Source: Pseudomonas kielensis (GTDB lineage: Bacteria > Pseudomonadota > Gammaproteobacteria > Pseudomonadales > Pseudomonadaceae). Taken from it: a DNA stretch of 64,000 bases. Positions within the stretch are counted from its first letter, which is position 1, and every line of letters begins with the position of its first letter. The stretch covers positions 310,001 through 374,000 of the forward strand of contig NZ_JACMYG010000002.1 in NCBI RefSeq assembly GCF_014236655.1, given 5' to 3'. Positions 8,140 to 16,882 of this stretch are shown piece after piece. Both the position numbers and the translations under genes were made by a program. The notes under the pieces were generated by a model. That model made no database searches, had not been told where the DNA came from, and was given only the letters and a program-made list of their open reading frames with translations.

Positions 8140-9069
8140 TCACGCATCCCTTGAAGTTACGGTGCCATCGGGTGGCAACCGATCCACCCGCAGTGCATCA
8201 ACGACTAGCGAAAAAGCCTGGGAAGGCTGCCGGCGGCTGGGGTAGTACAGGTGGAAACCGCCGAAGGGCTCACACCAGTCTTCCAGCACCCGTACCAGGA
8301 GTCCTTGAGCCAGTTGCGAGGAAAATTCGTCCTCGGGCAGATAAGCGATGCCCAGCCCGCTGACCGCGGCATCGGCGATATGGGTAGTGGAGTTGAATAC
8401 CAATTGGCCAGCTACCCGCACTTTCAGCTTCTTGCCCTGGCGCTCGAATTCCCACGCGTCCATGCCGTCATAGGTGGGGAAGCGTATGTCGATGCAGCGA
8501 TGTGTTGCCAGATCGCGAGGATGTTCGGGAGCGGGGTTTTGGGCGAAGTAACTGGGCGCTGCCACGACCGCCATTCGTATCGCCGGGCCGATGGGCACGG
8601 CAATCATGTCTTGGGCCACCGTGTCACTGAAGCGCACGCCGGCATCGAAGCGGTCGGCGACGATATCGCGAAAGCCATAGTTGATATCGAATTCCAGCTT
8701 GATATCCGGATACATCTGCAGCAGTGGCGTTAGCTTGGGCAGCAGCGTGGTCTTGATGATGCTGTCACCGCAGGTGATCCGCACCGTGCCGGCTGGTTTG
8801 TCGCGCAACTCAGTCAAGGCTTCCACTTCGGCTTCGATTTCATCAAAGCGATGGCCCACAGCTTCCAGCAATCGCTCACCCGCCGTAGTCAGAGAAACGC
8901 TGCGCGTGGTGCGGGTAAGCAAGCGAATTTTCAGACGTGCCTCCAGGGCCGAAACCACCTGACTCACTGCCGATTGGGTCACCTCAAGTTGAACTGCCGC
9001 GCGGGTAAAGCTGCCCGTGCGCGCCACGGTGACGAAGGCCAGCAGATCGTTGAAATTGTGTTTAGCCAC
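8140..9069 (-). CDS. LysR-family transcriptional regulator
   Basis: 309 residues. The N-terminal winged helix (about 1-60) reads FVTVARTGSFTRAAVQLEVTQSAVSQVVSALE, the LysR signature, followed by a linker helix and a periplasmic-binding-protein-like effector domain with a GxGIAYLPE segment near 250. It belongs to the AaeR/PecT-like subgroup that tends to regulate a divergent enzyme gene. It faces the alpha/beta hydrolase gene across 179 bp containing a strong inverted repeat, so the hydrolase is the probable target. Effector unknown. Confidence 0.92.
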   Translation of the reverse strand: MAKHNFNDLLAFVTVARTGSFTRAAVQLEVTQSAVSQVVSALEARLKIRLLTRTTRSVSLTTAGERLLEAVGHRFDEIEAEVEALTELRDKPAGTVRITCGDSIIKTTLLPKLTPLLQMYPDIKLEFDINYGFRDIVADRFDAGVRFSDTVAQDMIAVPIGPAIRMAVVAAPSYFAQNPAPEHPRDLATHRCIDIRFPTYDGMDAWEFERQGKKLKVRVAGQLVFNSTTHIADAAVSGLGIAYLPEDEFSSQLAQGLLVRVLEDWCEPFGGFHLYYPSRRQPSQAFSLVVDALRVDRLPPDGTVTSRDA

Positions 9070-9088
9070 AGCGATGTACTCAGGCGAT

Positions 9089-9134
9089 TGATTAGCTAGG
9101 CTTATATCCGAATTAAGTATTCATTAGCTAATCA
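9089..9134. promoter_or_regulatory. candidate LysR operator
   Basis: TGATTAGCTA at 9089-9098 and TAGCTAATCA at 9125-9134 are perfect 10-bp inverted arms separated by 26 bp. The right arm is itself within the palindrome ATTAGCTAAT. The site begins 20 bp upstream of the LysR start codon and lies 115-160 bp before the hydrolase gene, the position expected for a LysR autoregulatory/activation site. Binding is inferred from symmetry and position. Confidence 0.5.
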
Positions 9135-9248
9135 AAATCTCTTGGTTCAGCAACAATAGCTGGCATCCCAACCCTGCCTGCGGGGAGAGGGCAGAGCCTT
9201 GCGCTAACTGCCTGCTTCGCCGTTGGCTTCCTCTGAAAAAGATGCCCT

Positions 9249-10277
9249 ATGAAAAGCCTTCTCGTAATGCTCGGGTTTATGTTCTGTTCACTCACCGCTT
9301 TAGGAGCCGATATGTCCAACGGTGCAGATAATTTCTTCAAAAGTGACAAGGTGACCATGCAGAAGGTCAGCTTCAAAAATCAGTATCAGCTCAATGTGGT
9401 GGGCAATCTTTTCGTCCCTAAAGGTCTGGCCAACACCACCCGCAGCCCGGCCATTATCGTTGGCCACCCCATGGGCGCGGTAAAGGAGCAAAGCTCCAAC
9501 CTTTATGCGCAAAAACTGGCGGAAGAGGGCTTCGTTACCCTATCGCTGGATTTGTCGTTCTGGGGCGAAAGCGAAGGCAGCCCACGCAATGCGGTGCTGC
9601 CGGACGTATACGCCGAGGACTTCAGCGCCGCCGTGGATTATCTCGGCACGCGCCCCTTTATCGACCGTGAGCGCATCGGCGTCCTGGGTATCTGTGGCAG
9701 CGGTAGCTTCGTGATCAGCGCGGCCAAGATAGACCCACGCATGAAAGCGATCGCCACTGTCAGCATGTACGACATGGGCGCCGCCAACCGCAACGGTCTC
9801 AAGCACTCGCAAACCCTTGAGCAGCGCAAGCAGGTCATCGCAGCGGCGGCCGAGCAGCGTTATGTGGAATTCACCGGCGCCAAGACCGAATACACCGGTG
9901 GCACCGTACAGGCGCTCAATGCCGACACCCACCCCATTCAGCGCGAGTTCTTTGATTTCTACCGCACCCCGCGCGGTGAATTCACGCCGGCCAGCTCCAC
10001 CCCGCAACAGACCACCCGCCCGACGCTGAGCAGCAACACCAAGTTCATGAATTTCTACCCATTTGTTGATATCGAGAGTATTTCGCCCCGCCCGATGCTG
10101 TTTATAACAGGCGCAAACGCCCACTCCCGCGAGTTCAGCGAAGAAGCGATGCGCCTGGCCGGAGAACCTAAAGAGTTGGTCATCGTGCCCAACGCAGGCC
10201 ATGTCGATCTGTATGACCGGGTCGATCTGATTCCTTTCGCCAAGCTGACCCAGTTCTTCCAGGATCATCTGAATTAA
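9249..10277 (+). CDS. exported alpha/beta hydrolase (dienelactone-hydrolase-like)
   Basis: 342 residues. A signal peptide (about 1-20, ending LTALGA) is followed by an alpha/beta hydrolase fold: oxyanion region VGHPMGAVKEQSS, nucleophile elbow GICGSGS with Cys149 at the nucleophile position, acidic residue region LFITGANAHS, and catalytic histidine in NAGHVDLYD. A cysteine rather than serine at the elbow resembles dienelactone-hydrolase-like members. Substrate unknown; probably periplasmic. Divergent from the LysR gene. RBS is weak and an alternative start at the ATG 9312 would remove the signal peptide, so 9249 is preferred. Confidence 0.85.
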   Translation: MKSLLVMLGFMFCSLTALGADMSNGADNFFKSDKVTMQKVSFKNQYQLNVVGNLFVPKGLANTTRSPAIIVGHPMGAVKEQSSNLYAQKLAEEGFVTLSLDLSFWGESEGSPRNAVLPDVYAEDFSAAVDYLGTRPFIDRERIGVLGICGSGSFVISAAKIDPRMKAIATVSMYDMGAANRNGLKHSQTLEQRKQVIAAAAEQRYVEFTGAKTEYTGGTVQALNADTHPIQREFFDFYRTPRGEFTPASSTPQQTTRPTLSSNTKFMNFYPFVDIESISPRPMLFITGANAHSREFSEEAMRLAGEPKELVIVPNAGHVDLYDRVDLIPFAKLTQFFQDHLN

Positions 10278-11002
10278 CGGGCAGGCACCATCAAGGCTTT
10301 TCAACACGATGAACAACACTTGCACTGACACCCACCCGAGCGCCAATTCCACCCGCGAATCTAACTAATCGTCGCAGACAAAGATAGGACAGAAATTTGA
10401 TCAGTGCCTGTGTATCGGGAAAAAGTTGAGGCGAATCTTGATCCTGCCCGGCAGTAAGGAGGAGCGTTGGTAAATTGACGGATATGCTGCGTGCGGCGTT
10501 ATCTGCACCCTCAACGCGCGCGAGCGGGGATGAATCAAACGCGTTATCAGACTGAAGCAAGAGTCCTGCTTGGAGCCATCAGTCGACGTGGACAATTTAT
10601 TGATATTGCAGCGAAATCAGCTAGTGAACTTGAACCTGAAGGTAGGCTCGCAGGAAAACAAACCCACACGCAGACATAACGCGAGCAGCTGAAATCTCTG
10701 CCCCGATGAAACCGACATTGCAAAAACCTTTAGGAAGCATCTGCCTGGAAATGCGGTGCACTGCTAGACGTGCATTAAGTTTGTGCTCACGCGTCGCTTT
10801 AACCGCAGGCGGCCAAGAAACTAAATTTTTCGAAAGGTGAAGGGCATCAAATTACTGATGTTTACTTCCTGAAATTTCGCAAGTTCAGTTCTGAGCACTT
10901 CAGCCAGAGAAGGCTTTCATCCATGAGTGTGTTCCGAGTTCGTAAAGGGCGCGAAAATTGAGAGGAGTCAAAATAACATCAATAGTAGCGAATCAAGTCA
11001 TT
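10278..11002. other. gene-poor stretch between the hydrolase gene and the island
   Basis: About 725 bp with no gene I can support. Short ORFs exist on both strands (for example 10291-10560 minus and 10491-10679 plus) but lack ribosome binding sites and recognisable families. A plus-strand stretch ending at about 10962 reads ...QITDVYFLKFRKFSSEHFSQRR... and could be the tail of a lost gene. The last 100 bp become AT-rich as the island boundary is approached. Confidence 0.5.
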
Positions 11003-11056
11003 AACACGAAGTACATGGCCCGTTGACAGAGTGGACGTCGTGAACATTTCTAACAT
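11003..11056 (+). repeat. left att-like imperfect direct repeat of the island
   Basis: Two blocks recur in the same orientation at the far end (37078-37168). The first, 11003-11036, matches 37078-37111 at 30 of 34 positions and contains the identical core ACATGGCCCGTTGA. The second, TGAACATTTCTAACAT at 11041-11056, is identical to 37153-37168. The blocks are 4 bp apart here and 41 bp apart at the right end. Additional GTTCAT/ATGAAC hexamers follow at 11090, 11139, 11151 and 11165. GInt islands are described as flanked by imperfect direct repeats with an AT-rich end opposite the gin genes, which fits. Confidence 0.7.
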
Positions 11057-11460
11057 GGCATCATATTTAACTTATGGGCGATGTCAGATGTTCATAGGCA
11101 GCTCATGAGGCCGAAATTACTGGCTCAGTGTTCCCGAAATGAACGTAATTGTTCATCGATTGATGTTCATAGACTTAGTTTCCCCCGCCATCCTTAGCCT
11201 CATCGTCCCGACCTCTGACGGTCCCAATCCAGAGGGTGATGAATGCTGGATTTCAAGAAACATGCCTTGGGATCTAGTTGAAAATCGGGTAGAACCTGGC
11301 AACCTCATAATTGAGCAGTGCGGTTTGTCCCGGAGCTGGTTGCTCATGGCACTTCCTAATTGGCCTCAGTTCAAGGCTAAGAGATGTCTACCCACCCGGG
11401 GCGATTCAATTGTGATCAGGAGCAGACCACACTGGTGCTCTACCGGAAGAATGAGACCAA

Positions 11461-11849
11461 GAAAGAAGTGCAGGGCAAGTCAGGTCCGTTCTCGGGCAAA
11501 CCAGAAGATTCAAGCGTTCCGCGAGCATCAAGTTTTTGACATACCACGGCTCAAAGGGCTAGAGGCCGACTCCGTATTTTCAGTCGGGGACTTCTCACAG
11601 ATAGCAGTCTCGCCTTACCGCAACATGGCTTATCGTCAGGCTATATTAGGCAAGCAAGGTGACCACAGGCTCTATGACACTGCTCTAGGAGAGAAGACGC
11701 TTCGCTTAGCCTACGTCGCGATCACGCACGCAAAGAAACACTGCTACTGGTTTATCGAACCAGCTCAGCCGCTCAAAGGTGGTCTGATCAGCGCCCTGGC
11801 GCAAATGTCCTTCAGGGAGCCGCTCTTTGAAGAATCGAGGGCGCGGTAG
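11461..11849 (+). pseudogene. UvrD/Rep-like helicase C-terminal remnant
   Basis: Helicase motif V reads SIKFLTYHGSKG in one frame up to about 11559 and continues LEADSVF in the next frame, a one-base loss within AAGGGCTAGAG. Motif VI follows as EKTLRLAYVAITHAKKHCYWF. N-terminal ATPase motifs are absent. Read in a single frame from 11139 the ORF is 236 codons, but its first half is not helicase-like. It is a decayed superfamily-1 helicase tail just inside the island's left end, perhaps the residue of an earlier defence module. Confidence 0.65.
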
Positions 11850-12298
11850 TCTTACCACCTTGCATGCAGGCAGCATCGGCTGAGTCGGTAAGCAAGGCGA
11901 GTCAGCTACCGCAGCCCTGAACATCAACGCCTGCTTAGCAGCACTCTGGCGGAACGAAATTACGTGTTACCTGTTTATTATGGCTCAAATGGCGTCGAGC
12001 GAAAGCTCATGGGGGGGCTGGACGCGGTAAACGATAGGTACGGAAGGTGGGTGATGCGCCTGGCCAGCGTGCCTGTTGATCCAGCACGGGCATGCGCCGG
12101 AAAATGTTGAGCCAGAGCTCCACGTCCCGTATTGATGAGCATGGACGGTGTACTGCAAATAGTAAATCTAGGTACTGAACCAACTACCCTCAATAGCCGA
12201 TCAAGCCCACGCGGTTGTAAGAATCTCGCTACAGGGCTCTTTTACCGACTTGTGCGAGCCTTTTTCTAGCGCGGAAGCAGCATTCTAGACGTTTGGCA
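11850..12298. other. gene-free stretch upstream of the CHAT operon
   Basis: 449 bp without a supportable gene. A minus-strand ORF of 71 codons (11978-12193) has no recognisable content. The region presumably holds the promoter of the 12299-15819 gene pair, but I see no convincing -35/-10 pair, operator symmetry or terminator. Confidence 0.4.
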
Positions 12299-12928
12299 AT
12301 GCTCTCGTTAGCGAGTATGGTTCACAGAATTTTGACCCGGAGCGATGCCTTGCGAAACCAATTTGTTGACCGCACTGAAGCAATCTCTTTTCTGGCAGAG
12401 CACTTGGCTAGAGATGGAGTGGGCCCTCACGCCAATGCTCTTGCGCAAGCATTGGTTGATGAATGGCAGGTTGCTCAGTCTAATAAAGGCGGTGATAGTT
12501 CTCATCGGGCAGTCTTCAAGCCCACACGTTGGGTGATCCGGAATGAAGACCTGCAGCTTTTGAGCAGCTTGTTCGGCCTATTGAAAGACGTGTTCACCGA
12601 TACTGCGATTTTTTCCGGGGCGCTATCTGAATCCGACATGCTGAACTTGGCGCTTTCCGTGGGCAAGGCACTCACCAAGCTGGCGCTGAATCTACATAAA
12701 AAAGGTGTGCAGCTCGGGCAGAAAGAGTTCTTTGTTTTGATGCTGCTCCGTGAAGACTCAAACGGGAAGCAATTAGTCACGATTGAGGCAGCGTTCCATG
12801 CGCGTTTCGGTAGCGATCACTGCGTGCTTGAAGTGCTCGAGAAACTCGAAAAATGCCCCACGCGTGCCGGGGACATAGAACTCGTTCGGGCAGGTGAAAA
12901 CGATTATTGGTTTGCGCAGGACGTATGA
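12299..12928 (+). CDS. unknown protein coupled to the CHAT protease gene
   Basis: 209 residues from the ATG at 12299; a TTG at 12293 and an ATG at 12317 are alternatives and none has a strong ribosome binding site. No family is recognised. The N-terminal 130 residues look helical with alternating hydrophobic positions (ALAQALVDEW, LLSSLFGLLKDVF, LNLALSVGKALTKLAL). The last 70 (EFFVLMLLRED...VTIEAAFHARFG...YWFAQDV) resemble a small winged-helix-like module. No signal peptide or membrane segment. Its stop overlaps the CHAT start by 4 bp (ATGA), so the two are made together. It could be a sensor, an inhibitor or the protease's substrate; the sequence does not decide. Confidence 0.75.
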   Translation: MLSLASMVHRILTRSDALRNQFVDRTEAISFLAEHLARDGVGPHANALAQALVDEWQVAQSNKGGDSSHRAVFKPTRWVIRNEDLQLLSSLFGLLKDVFTDTAIFSGALSESDMLNLALSVGKALTKLALNLHKKGVQLGQKEFFVLMLLREDSNGKQLVTIEAAFHARFGSDHCVLEVLEKLEKCPTRAGDIELVRAGENDYWFAQDV

Positions 12929-15819
12929 ATCCAGCTATGAAGGAAACCAAGTTCTTTCGCCTTTGCCTTGCGAGTTTCACCCGCAGCAGTGCAAAAAAAA
13001 GTCGGCAGGAGTTGATAGCGTGCGCTCGTAAATTAGGAGCGGGCGACAACGAGCGGGCGAGAGAGCTGTTCCTGAGTGCAGAGGGCTGGCTGCGTTCTGG
13101 TATAGCCAGCCCCATAGCTTCTCTGACGTCAACACGGCAAGCCGCGTTTATGGTCTGGCTCACAAAAATTCTTTACAGTAAACGACCTCTCCAGCGCGCC
13201 GACTTCCTGTACGAATGGGCAACGTACTGCTTGGGAATGGTTGAGAATCCCCACTATGCAAAACGCGCGTTGCAGCGCGCGCTCTCTATACTCCGACGCG
13301 AGTGCCGTGACTGGACTCGATTGGTAAATATCTTATCTCAGCTAGCGTTAGCTCTCGATGAAACCGGAAGACGCCGTCGTGCGACCCAGATACTAGAGAT
13401 AGCCTGCCGCCTATGCGATGGTCATCAAGTAGAGCCAATCGCCAATGACACATGCTTGCGCCTCTCCGCAGCAGCCCATGCATGGCAAGGTGATTTGGAT
13501 ACAGCTCTGAAGCGCATGGATCAAGCTAGCGCAATAAACGCAACTCTCAATGGAGCCTCCCCGCTACAATCTGCCATCGCTTGGACGATCTCAATTTGCC
13601 GGTATGGGTTTCCACTGGAAGGCCCTCCTTACACACTTCGGGCAGCCTTTGCAATCGCATCCATGGACATGGCGGATAAACAGAGCCCCGCCGATCGGTG
13701 GCTCGAAGTTGATGGACTAATGCACGCGCTTAACAGAACTCCGCACTCACTACTTGCTATCTTGTCCACACATACAACTGTATGGCTTGCCACCGAGGCA
13801 ACCGAGTACGTTCCGACTGCCGGCGATCTCGCAACACTATTTAATAATTACGGCAATGCTCTTGCAGGGGGTAACTTAAGCGAGCGAGCACTCGCTGCTT
13901 TTGGAAGGGTACTTCGTTGTGCGGAGGAGAATACTGACCCTTTCCAGCAAGCTGATGCGGACTACCAATGCATTCATGCTTACAGTGGGATCGGCTTTGT
14001 TCACTTCAATTTAGGTATGAGGACGATCGCCCACGCCGAAAAACAGGCATCACTCCATCAAGCTGCATACTGGTTTGCCAAAGCTGCGCAACAATGTAAG
14101 CAGGTCGGGTCAAGAGCGTGGTTCGAAGGAAGAGGCTGGGCGTGTGCGGGGCTGGTGGAGTCATACTTAGAGCATACTGAGCAAGCTTGGTTTTATTTCG
14201 CTTGGGCGCTACTAGCCGGATTATCAAACTGGGGCCGCACCAGCGATCAGGCGACGTTGGAAGGCTTTTTAAATCCTGACTCCTTCATTCGGTTAAAGAT
14301 GGTTGAGGGTTTTGAACGACTCAATGCTCGCCATGCTGCTGTGCTGTTCGGCAAGGCAGCTGTTCACGCTGTATACAGGGAAGCTTATCCTAGCGAGACA
14401 CTCGAATCGATCGGGGCAGCTTTGTACCTAAGATCACGATCAGACGCCCATCGCAAACTAGCTCAAAGCCTAACCATTGCCGGCAGATACAACGAAGCGG
14501 AGCAGGCGTTTGCATTGCTCAAAGATGACGCATGGGGCGTATATACGCGACGCGACAGTGTCCCAGTCGAGATTGAAGCTGCCATAGCCCTCAACCAGGC
14601 TGAAGCTGCGGGGTTACACGAGTCGGGCATACTGTCGTTTTTGACCTCGATTCCAATGAACGAAAGCTTAAGCGACGCGACGATCGAACGCATGGGCGAC
14701 TTGCTGGCTGGCCTTGATCACGCAATTGAAGCTCAAATCAATCGCCGTAAGATGTTGCAGCGCCAAGCTCAAGGCAATTTATCTCCAGACGTGCTAGCTC
14801 CTGGGGATGCTCGGATCCGATACCTTGTGTCACCTACATACATGACGGTCACGGTGCAAGTAGGGGCCTCGATTTCAACCTATCAAACCGACGCAACGTT
14901 CGAAGAAATTTCTTTGATCTCCTTTGCGTTGCGTCAATCGCACTCTGCGAGCCAACGCGACTTTTTGGAGCTTGCCTCTGCACTGTACGGCGCATTAATT
15001 AAGCCCGTGGCTGATGCGTTGCAAGGTGTTACTCATTTATGGATCGAGACAGACAGCCCACTGGATGGAGTTCCATTCGCGGCGTTGTTCGATGGTGAAA
15101 GATATCTTTTTGAGCGCTACTCAATCGCTTACTTCAATGCTGCCGGTAGCTTAATTCCTGCAAGTACAGCACATAATAGTTCATCTGTGACTATTTTTGC
15201 CTGCTCTGAGTTAGCTGATGGCCGGTTGCCTGGGGCGGCTCTAGAGCGTGAGTTTATCCAAGGTGCGCTGGAATCCAAAATACCACCTGTGGTCTGTGAA
15301 GCTTACAGCCATGACGAATGTTCGATTGATCGTATGCTAGTTAAGCTTACGCTCGATGGACAAAATAACTGTGCCATCCATCTTGCGACGCACGCTGTAT
15401 TCAATGCGACCAGTGACTCGCTGTCGATGCTAGCTCTTGCCGACGGCAATTTGAGCATGAACCGGCTGCGTAAAGCTACTGAGGCTGAACAGTCGGATTT
15501 GGGGCTGTTTGTACTATCAGCCTGCGGAACAGCACGTCAGGATTTGGACGTGGAAGGATTCTCGCTTACGCTGCTGCGTGGAGGTGTTCGAAGCGTGGTG
15601 TCCAGTCTCTGGGAAACCTTGGATGTCAGCGCACCAAGCTTTTTCAGGAAATTTTATGAAACATGTCAAGCGTTTGAATCTCCACGCACCATCGCTGTCG
15701 CGTTACGTGAAGCTCAGATTAGCCTTAATGAATACTATCGCGATCAAGCGATCAATACAGGGGTGAGCCAAGCAGCGCACTGGGCGCCGTACGTTGTTAT
15801 GACAGGTCGAATTGGTTGA
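12925..15819 (+). CDS. CHAT-domain (caspase-like) protease with TPR-like helical repeats
   Basis: 964 residues from the ATG that overlaps the upstream stop (ATGA). Residues about 1-640 are almost entirely helical with TPR-like periodicity (YWFAKAAQQC, ALLAG, YNEAEQAFALLKDD). The C-terminal third is a CHAT peptidase domain: VTHLWIETDSPLDGVPFAALF opens it, the catalytic histidine is His823 in IHLATHA, and the catalytic cysteine is Cys867 in VLSACGTA. The GVRSVVSSLWE motif and C-terminal HWAPYVVMTG are typical of CHAT proteins. Both catalytic residues are intact, so it should be an active cysteine protease. CHAT-TPR proteins are known in bacterial antiviral and cell-death pathways; the substrate here is unknown, the coupled 209-residue protein being the first candidate. 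Confidence 0.92.
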   Translation: MNPAMKETKFFRLCLASFTRSSAKKSRQELIACARKLGAGDNERARELFLSAEGWLRSGIASPIASLTSTRQAAFMVWLTKILYSKRPLQRADFLYEWATYCLGMVENPHYAKRALQRALSILRRECRDWTRLVNILSQLALALDETGRRRRATQILEIACRLCDGHQVEPIANDTCLRLSAAAHAWQGDLDTALKRMDQASAINATLNGASPLQSAIAWTISICRYGFPLEGPPYTLRAAFAIASMDMADKQSPADRWLEVDGLMHALNRTPHSLLAILSTHTTVWLATEATEYVPTAGDLATLFNNYGNALAGGNLSERALAAFGRVLRCAEENTDPFQQADADYQCIHAYSGIGFVHFNLGMRTIAHAEKQASLHQAAYWFAKAAQQCKQVGSRAWFEGRGWACAGLVESYLEHTEQAWFYFAWALLAGLSNWGRTSDQATLEGFLNPDSFIRLKMVEGFERLNARHAAVLFGKAAVHAVYREAYPSETLESIGAALYLRSRSDAHRKLAQSLTIAGRYNEAEQAFALLKDDAWGVYTRRDSVPVEIEAAIALNQAEAAGLHESGILSFLTSIPMNESLSDATIERMGDLLAGLDHAIEAQINRRKMLQRQAQGNLSPDVLAPGDARIRYLVSPTYMTVTVQVGASISTYQTDATFEEISLISFALRQSHSASQRDFLELASALYGALIKPVADALQGVTHLWIETDSPLDGVPFAALFDGERYLFERYSIAYFNAAGSLIPASTAHNSSSVTIFACSELADGRLPGAALEREFIQGALESKIPPVVCEAYSHDECSIDRMLVKLTLDGQNNCAIHLATHAVFNATSDSLSMLALADGNLSMNRLRKATEAEQSDLGLFVLSACGTARQDLDVEGFSLTLLRGGVRSVVSSLWETLDVSAPSFFRKFYETCQAFESPRTIAVALREAQISLNEYYRDQAINTGVSQAAHWAPYVVMTGRIG

Positions 15820-15899
15820 CGAATAGCCTGCTGGCATTGAATCTATCCAAGCTCTCAAGCCGGAACATCATGCTGGCGTGTTGCCGCTGATGCGAATTT

Positions 15900-16008
15900 G
15901 ACCCACGTAACGGTACACAGCTGACCCACAGTATCCTTCTCAAAATCCACCTCTGATGGGGCTCGGAGAACGAGCGCTTGGGTCAGTGAATAGTCAGCCG
16001 TTGGGTCA
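15900..16008. repeat. cluster of GACCCA/TGGGTC inverted copies in the 15820-16228 spacer
   Basis: GACCCAC at 15900 and GACCCACA at 15923 are followed by TGGGTCA at 15979 and at 16002, giving two copies in each orientation within about 110 bp. The spacer 15820-16228 holds no supportable gene; a minus-strand ORF (15855-16193) is cysteine-rich but unlike any family. Multiple short terminal repeats of this kind recall the ends of IS21-family elements, so this may be an IS scar. The evidence is limited to the repeats. Confidence 0.35.
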
Positions 16009-16228
16009 ATTTTGCTCCGGCAGTAACACCGTAAGCACAGTAGGTCGCGTGAGATGCCCCCCGGGGTTTCGGCTTCACAAGCTGGGTTCCTCGATGGAAA
16101 TTCAACAGCCAGGGCTATCGAGGCGCAGCGCGGGGTGACATGAGATTTCCTTTTGTCGCACCCGCTCCATGGTGCGTCCATGCTGCCCACCACATCTAGT
16201 CGGCAGCATGGATGGATAGACTGACCAG

Positions 16229-16882
16229 CTAGCCCAACTGGCTGACTAATTGATCCAGGCGCTCGCGTATGAGGTTAGTTACGCTTGAAGTATCAATGCC
16301 CTGACCCTGATCGAAGCTATTCACTTCCAAGGCTCGCAAGTCGAAATAGGAGTATGTATATTCGGCCTTGGGATGGTCCGATTTTGTGTATTTAACGTAG
16401 ACTTGATCATCTTCCTCATAGCTTATTTTTTTGATGAACTGACTGTATTTGTCAAAATTTGGATGGATGAACCGATATTGATCGCTTGAGCCGTGATTAG
16501 TGAGAATGGTGTCGCGACTTATGAGAAATCCCACGTCATCCTTTTTGAATTGCATGTTGCACCGCTTGCAGGCAACAGAAAGGTTGGAAATAACGTAGGT
16601 CAGGTCGCGGTACTTATCCTTGGGGACGATATGTTCACGATCAACGATGAAACTGCCTCCGCCGTGAAGATTCATACGACAGTAGCAGCACTTAGAACTC
16701 TGTCTTTTTAGGTGGAAGCTACGAACTCTATCCTTCAAGGCGACCAAGACAGCCCTTACACCCTTGAGGTCGTCATGCTCATGCTTCCAGGGCTTACTGG
16801 TGGTCAATGCAAATTCGACGGCTTCTTCCTCTTCTGCTGTAAAAACGAAATCAGTCAGTGGCGGCTGCAAGGGGTCAGACAT
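16229..16882 (-). CDS. HNH endonuclease, PtuB-like partner of the upstream ATPase
   Basis: 217 residues. The HNH fold is marked by CxxC in KCCYCRM (about residue 66), the catalytic DREHIVPK, NLSVACKRCN with the second CxxC, and a downstream region without a known domain. It starts inside the end of the ATPase gene with an 8-bp overlap (ATGTCTGA). An AAA ATPase followed by a small HNH nuclease is the gene order of Septu (PtuA-PtuB). DNA cleavage on phage infection is the expected role by family. The ATPase is shorter than many PtuA proteins, so a related but distinct pair is possible. Confidence 0.82.
   Translation of the reverse strand: MSDPLQPPLTDFVFTAEEEEAVEFALTTSKPWKHEHDDLKGVRAVLVALKDRVRSFHLKRQSSKCCYCRMNLHGGGSFIVDREHIVPKDKYRDLTYVISNLSVACKRCNMQFKKDDVGFLISRDTILTNHGSSDQYRFIHPNFDKYSQFIKKISYEEDDQVYVKYTKSDHPKAEYTYSYFDLRALEVNSFDQGQGIDTSSVTNLIRERLDQLVSQLG

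Noticed and set aside
10291..10679. Overlapping ORFs on both strands left of the island
   Set aside because: No ribosome binding site, no domain, and composition unlike neighbouring genes.
12299..12928. Bacterial gasdermin as partner of the CHAT protease
   Set aside because: No N-terminal palmitoylated-cysteine pattern, beta-rich pore domain or membrane segment; the protein looks helical with a winged-helix-like end.
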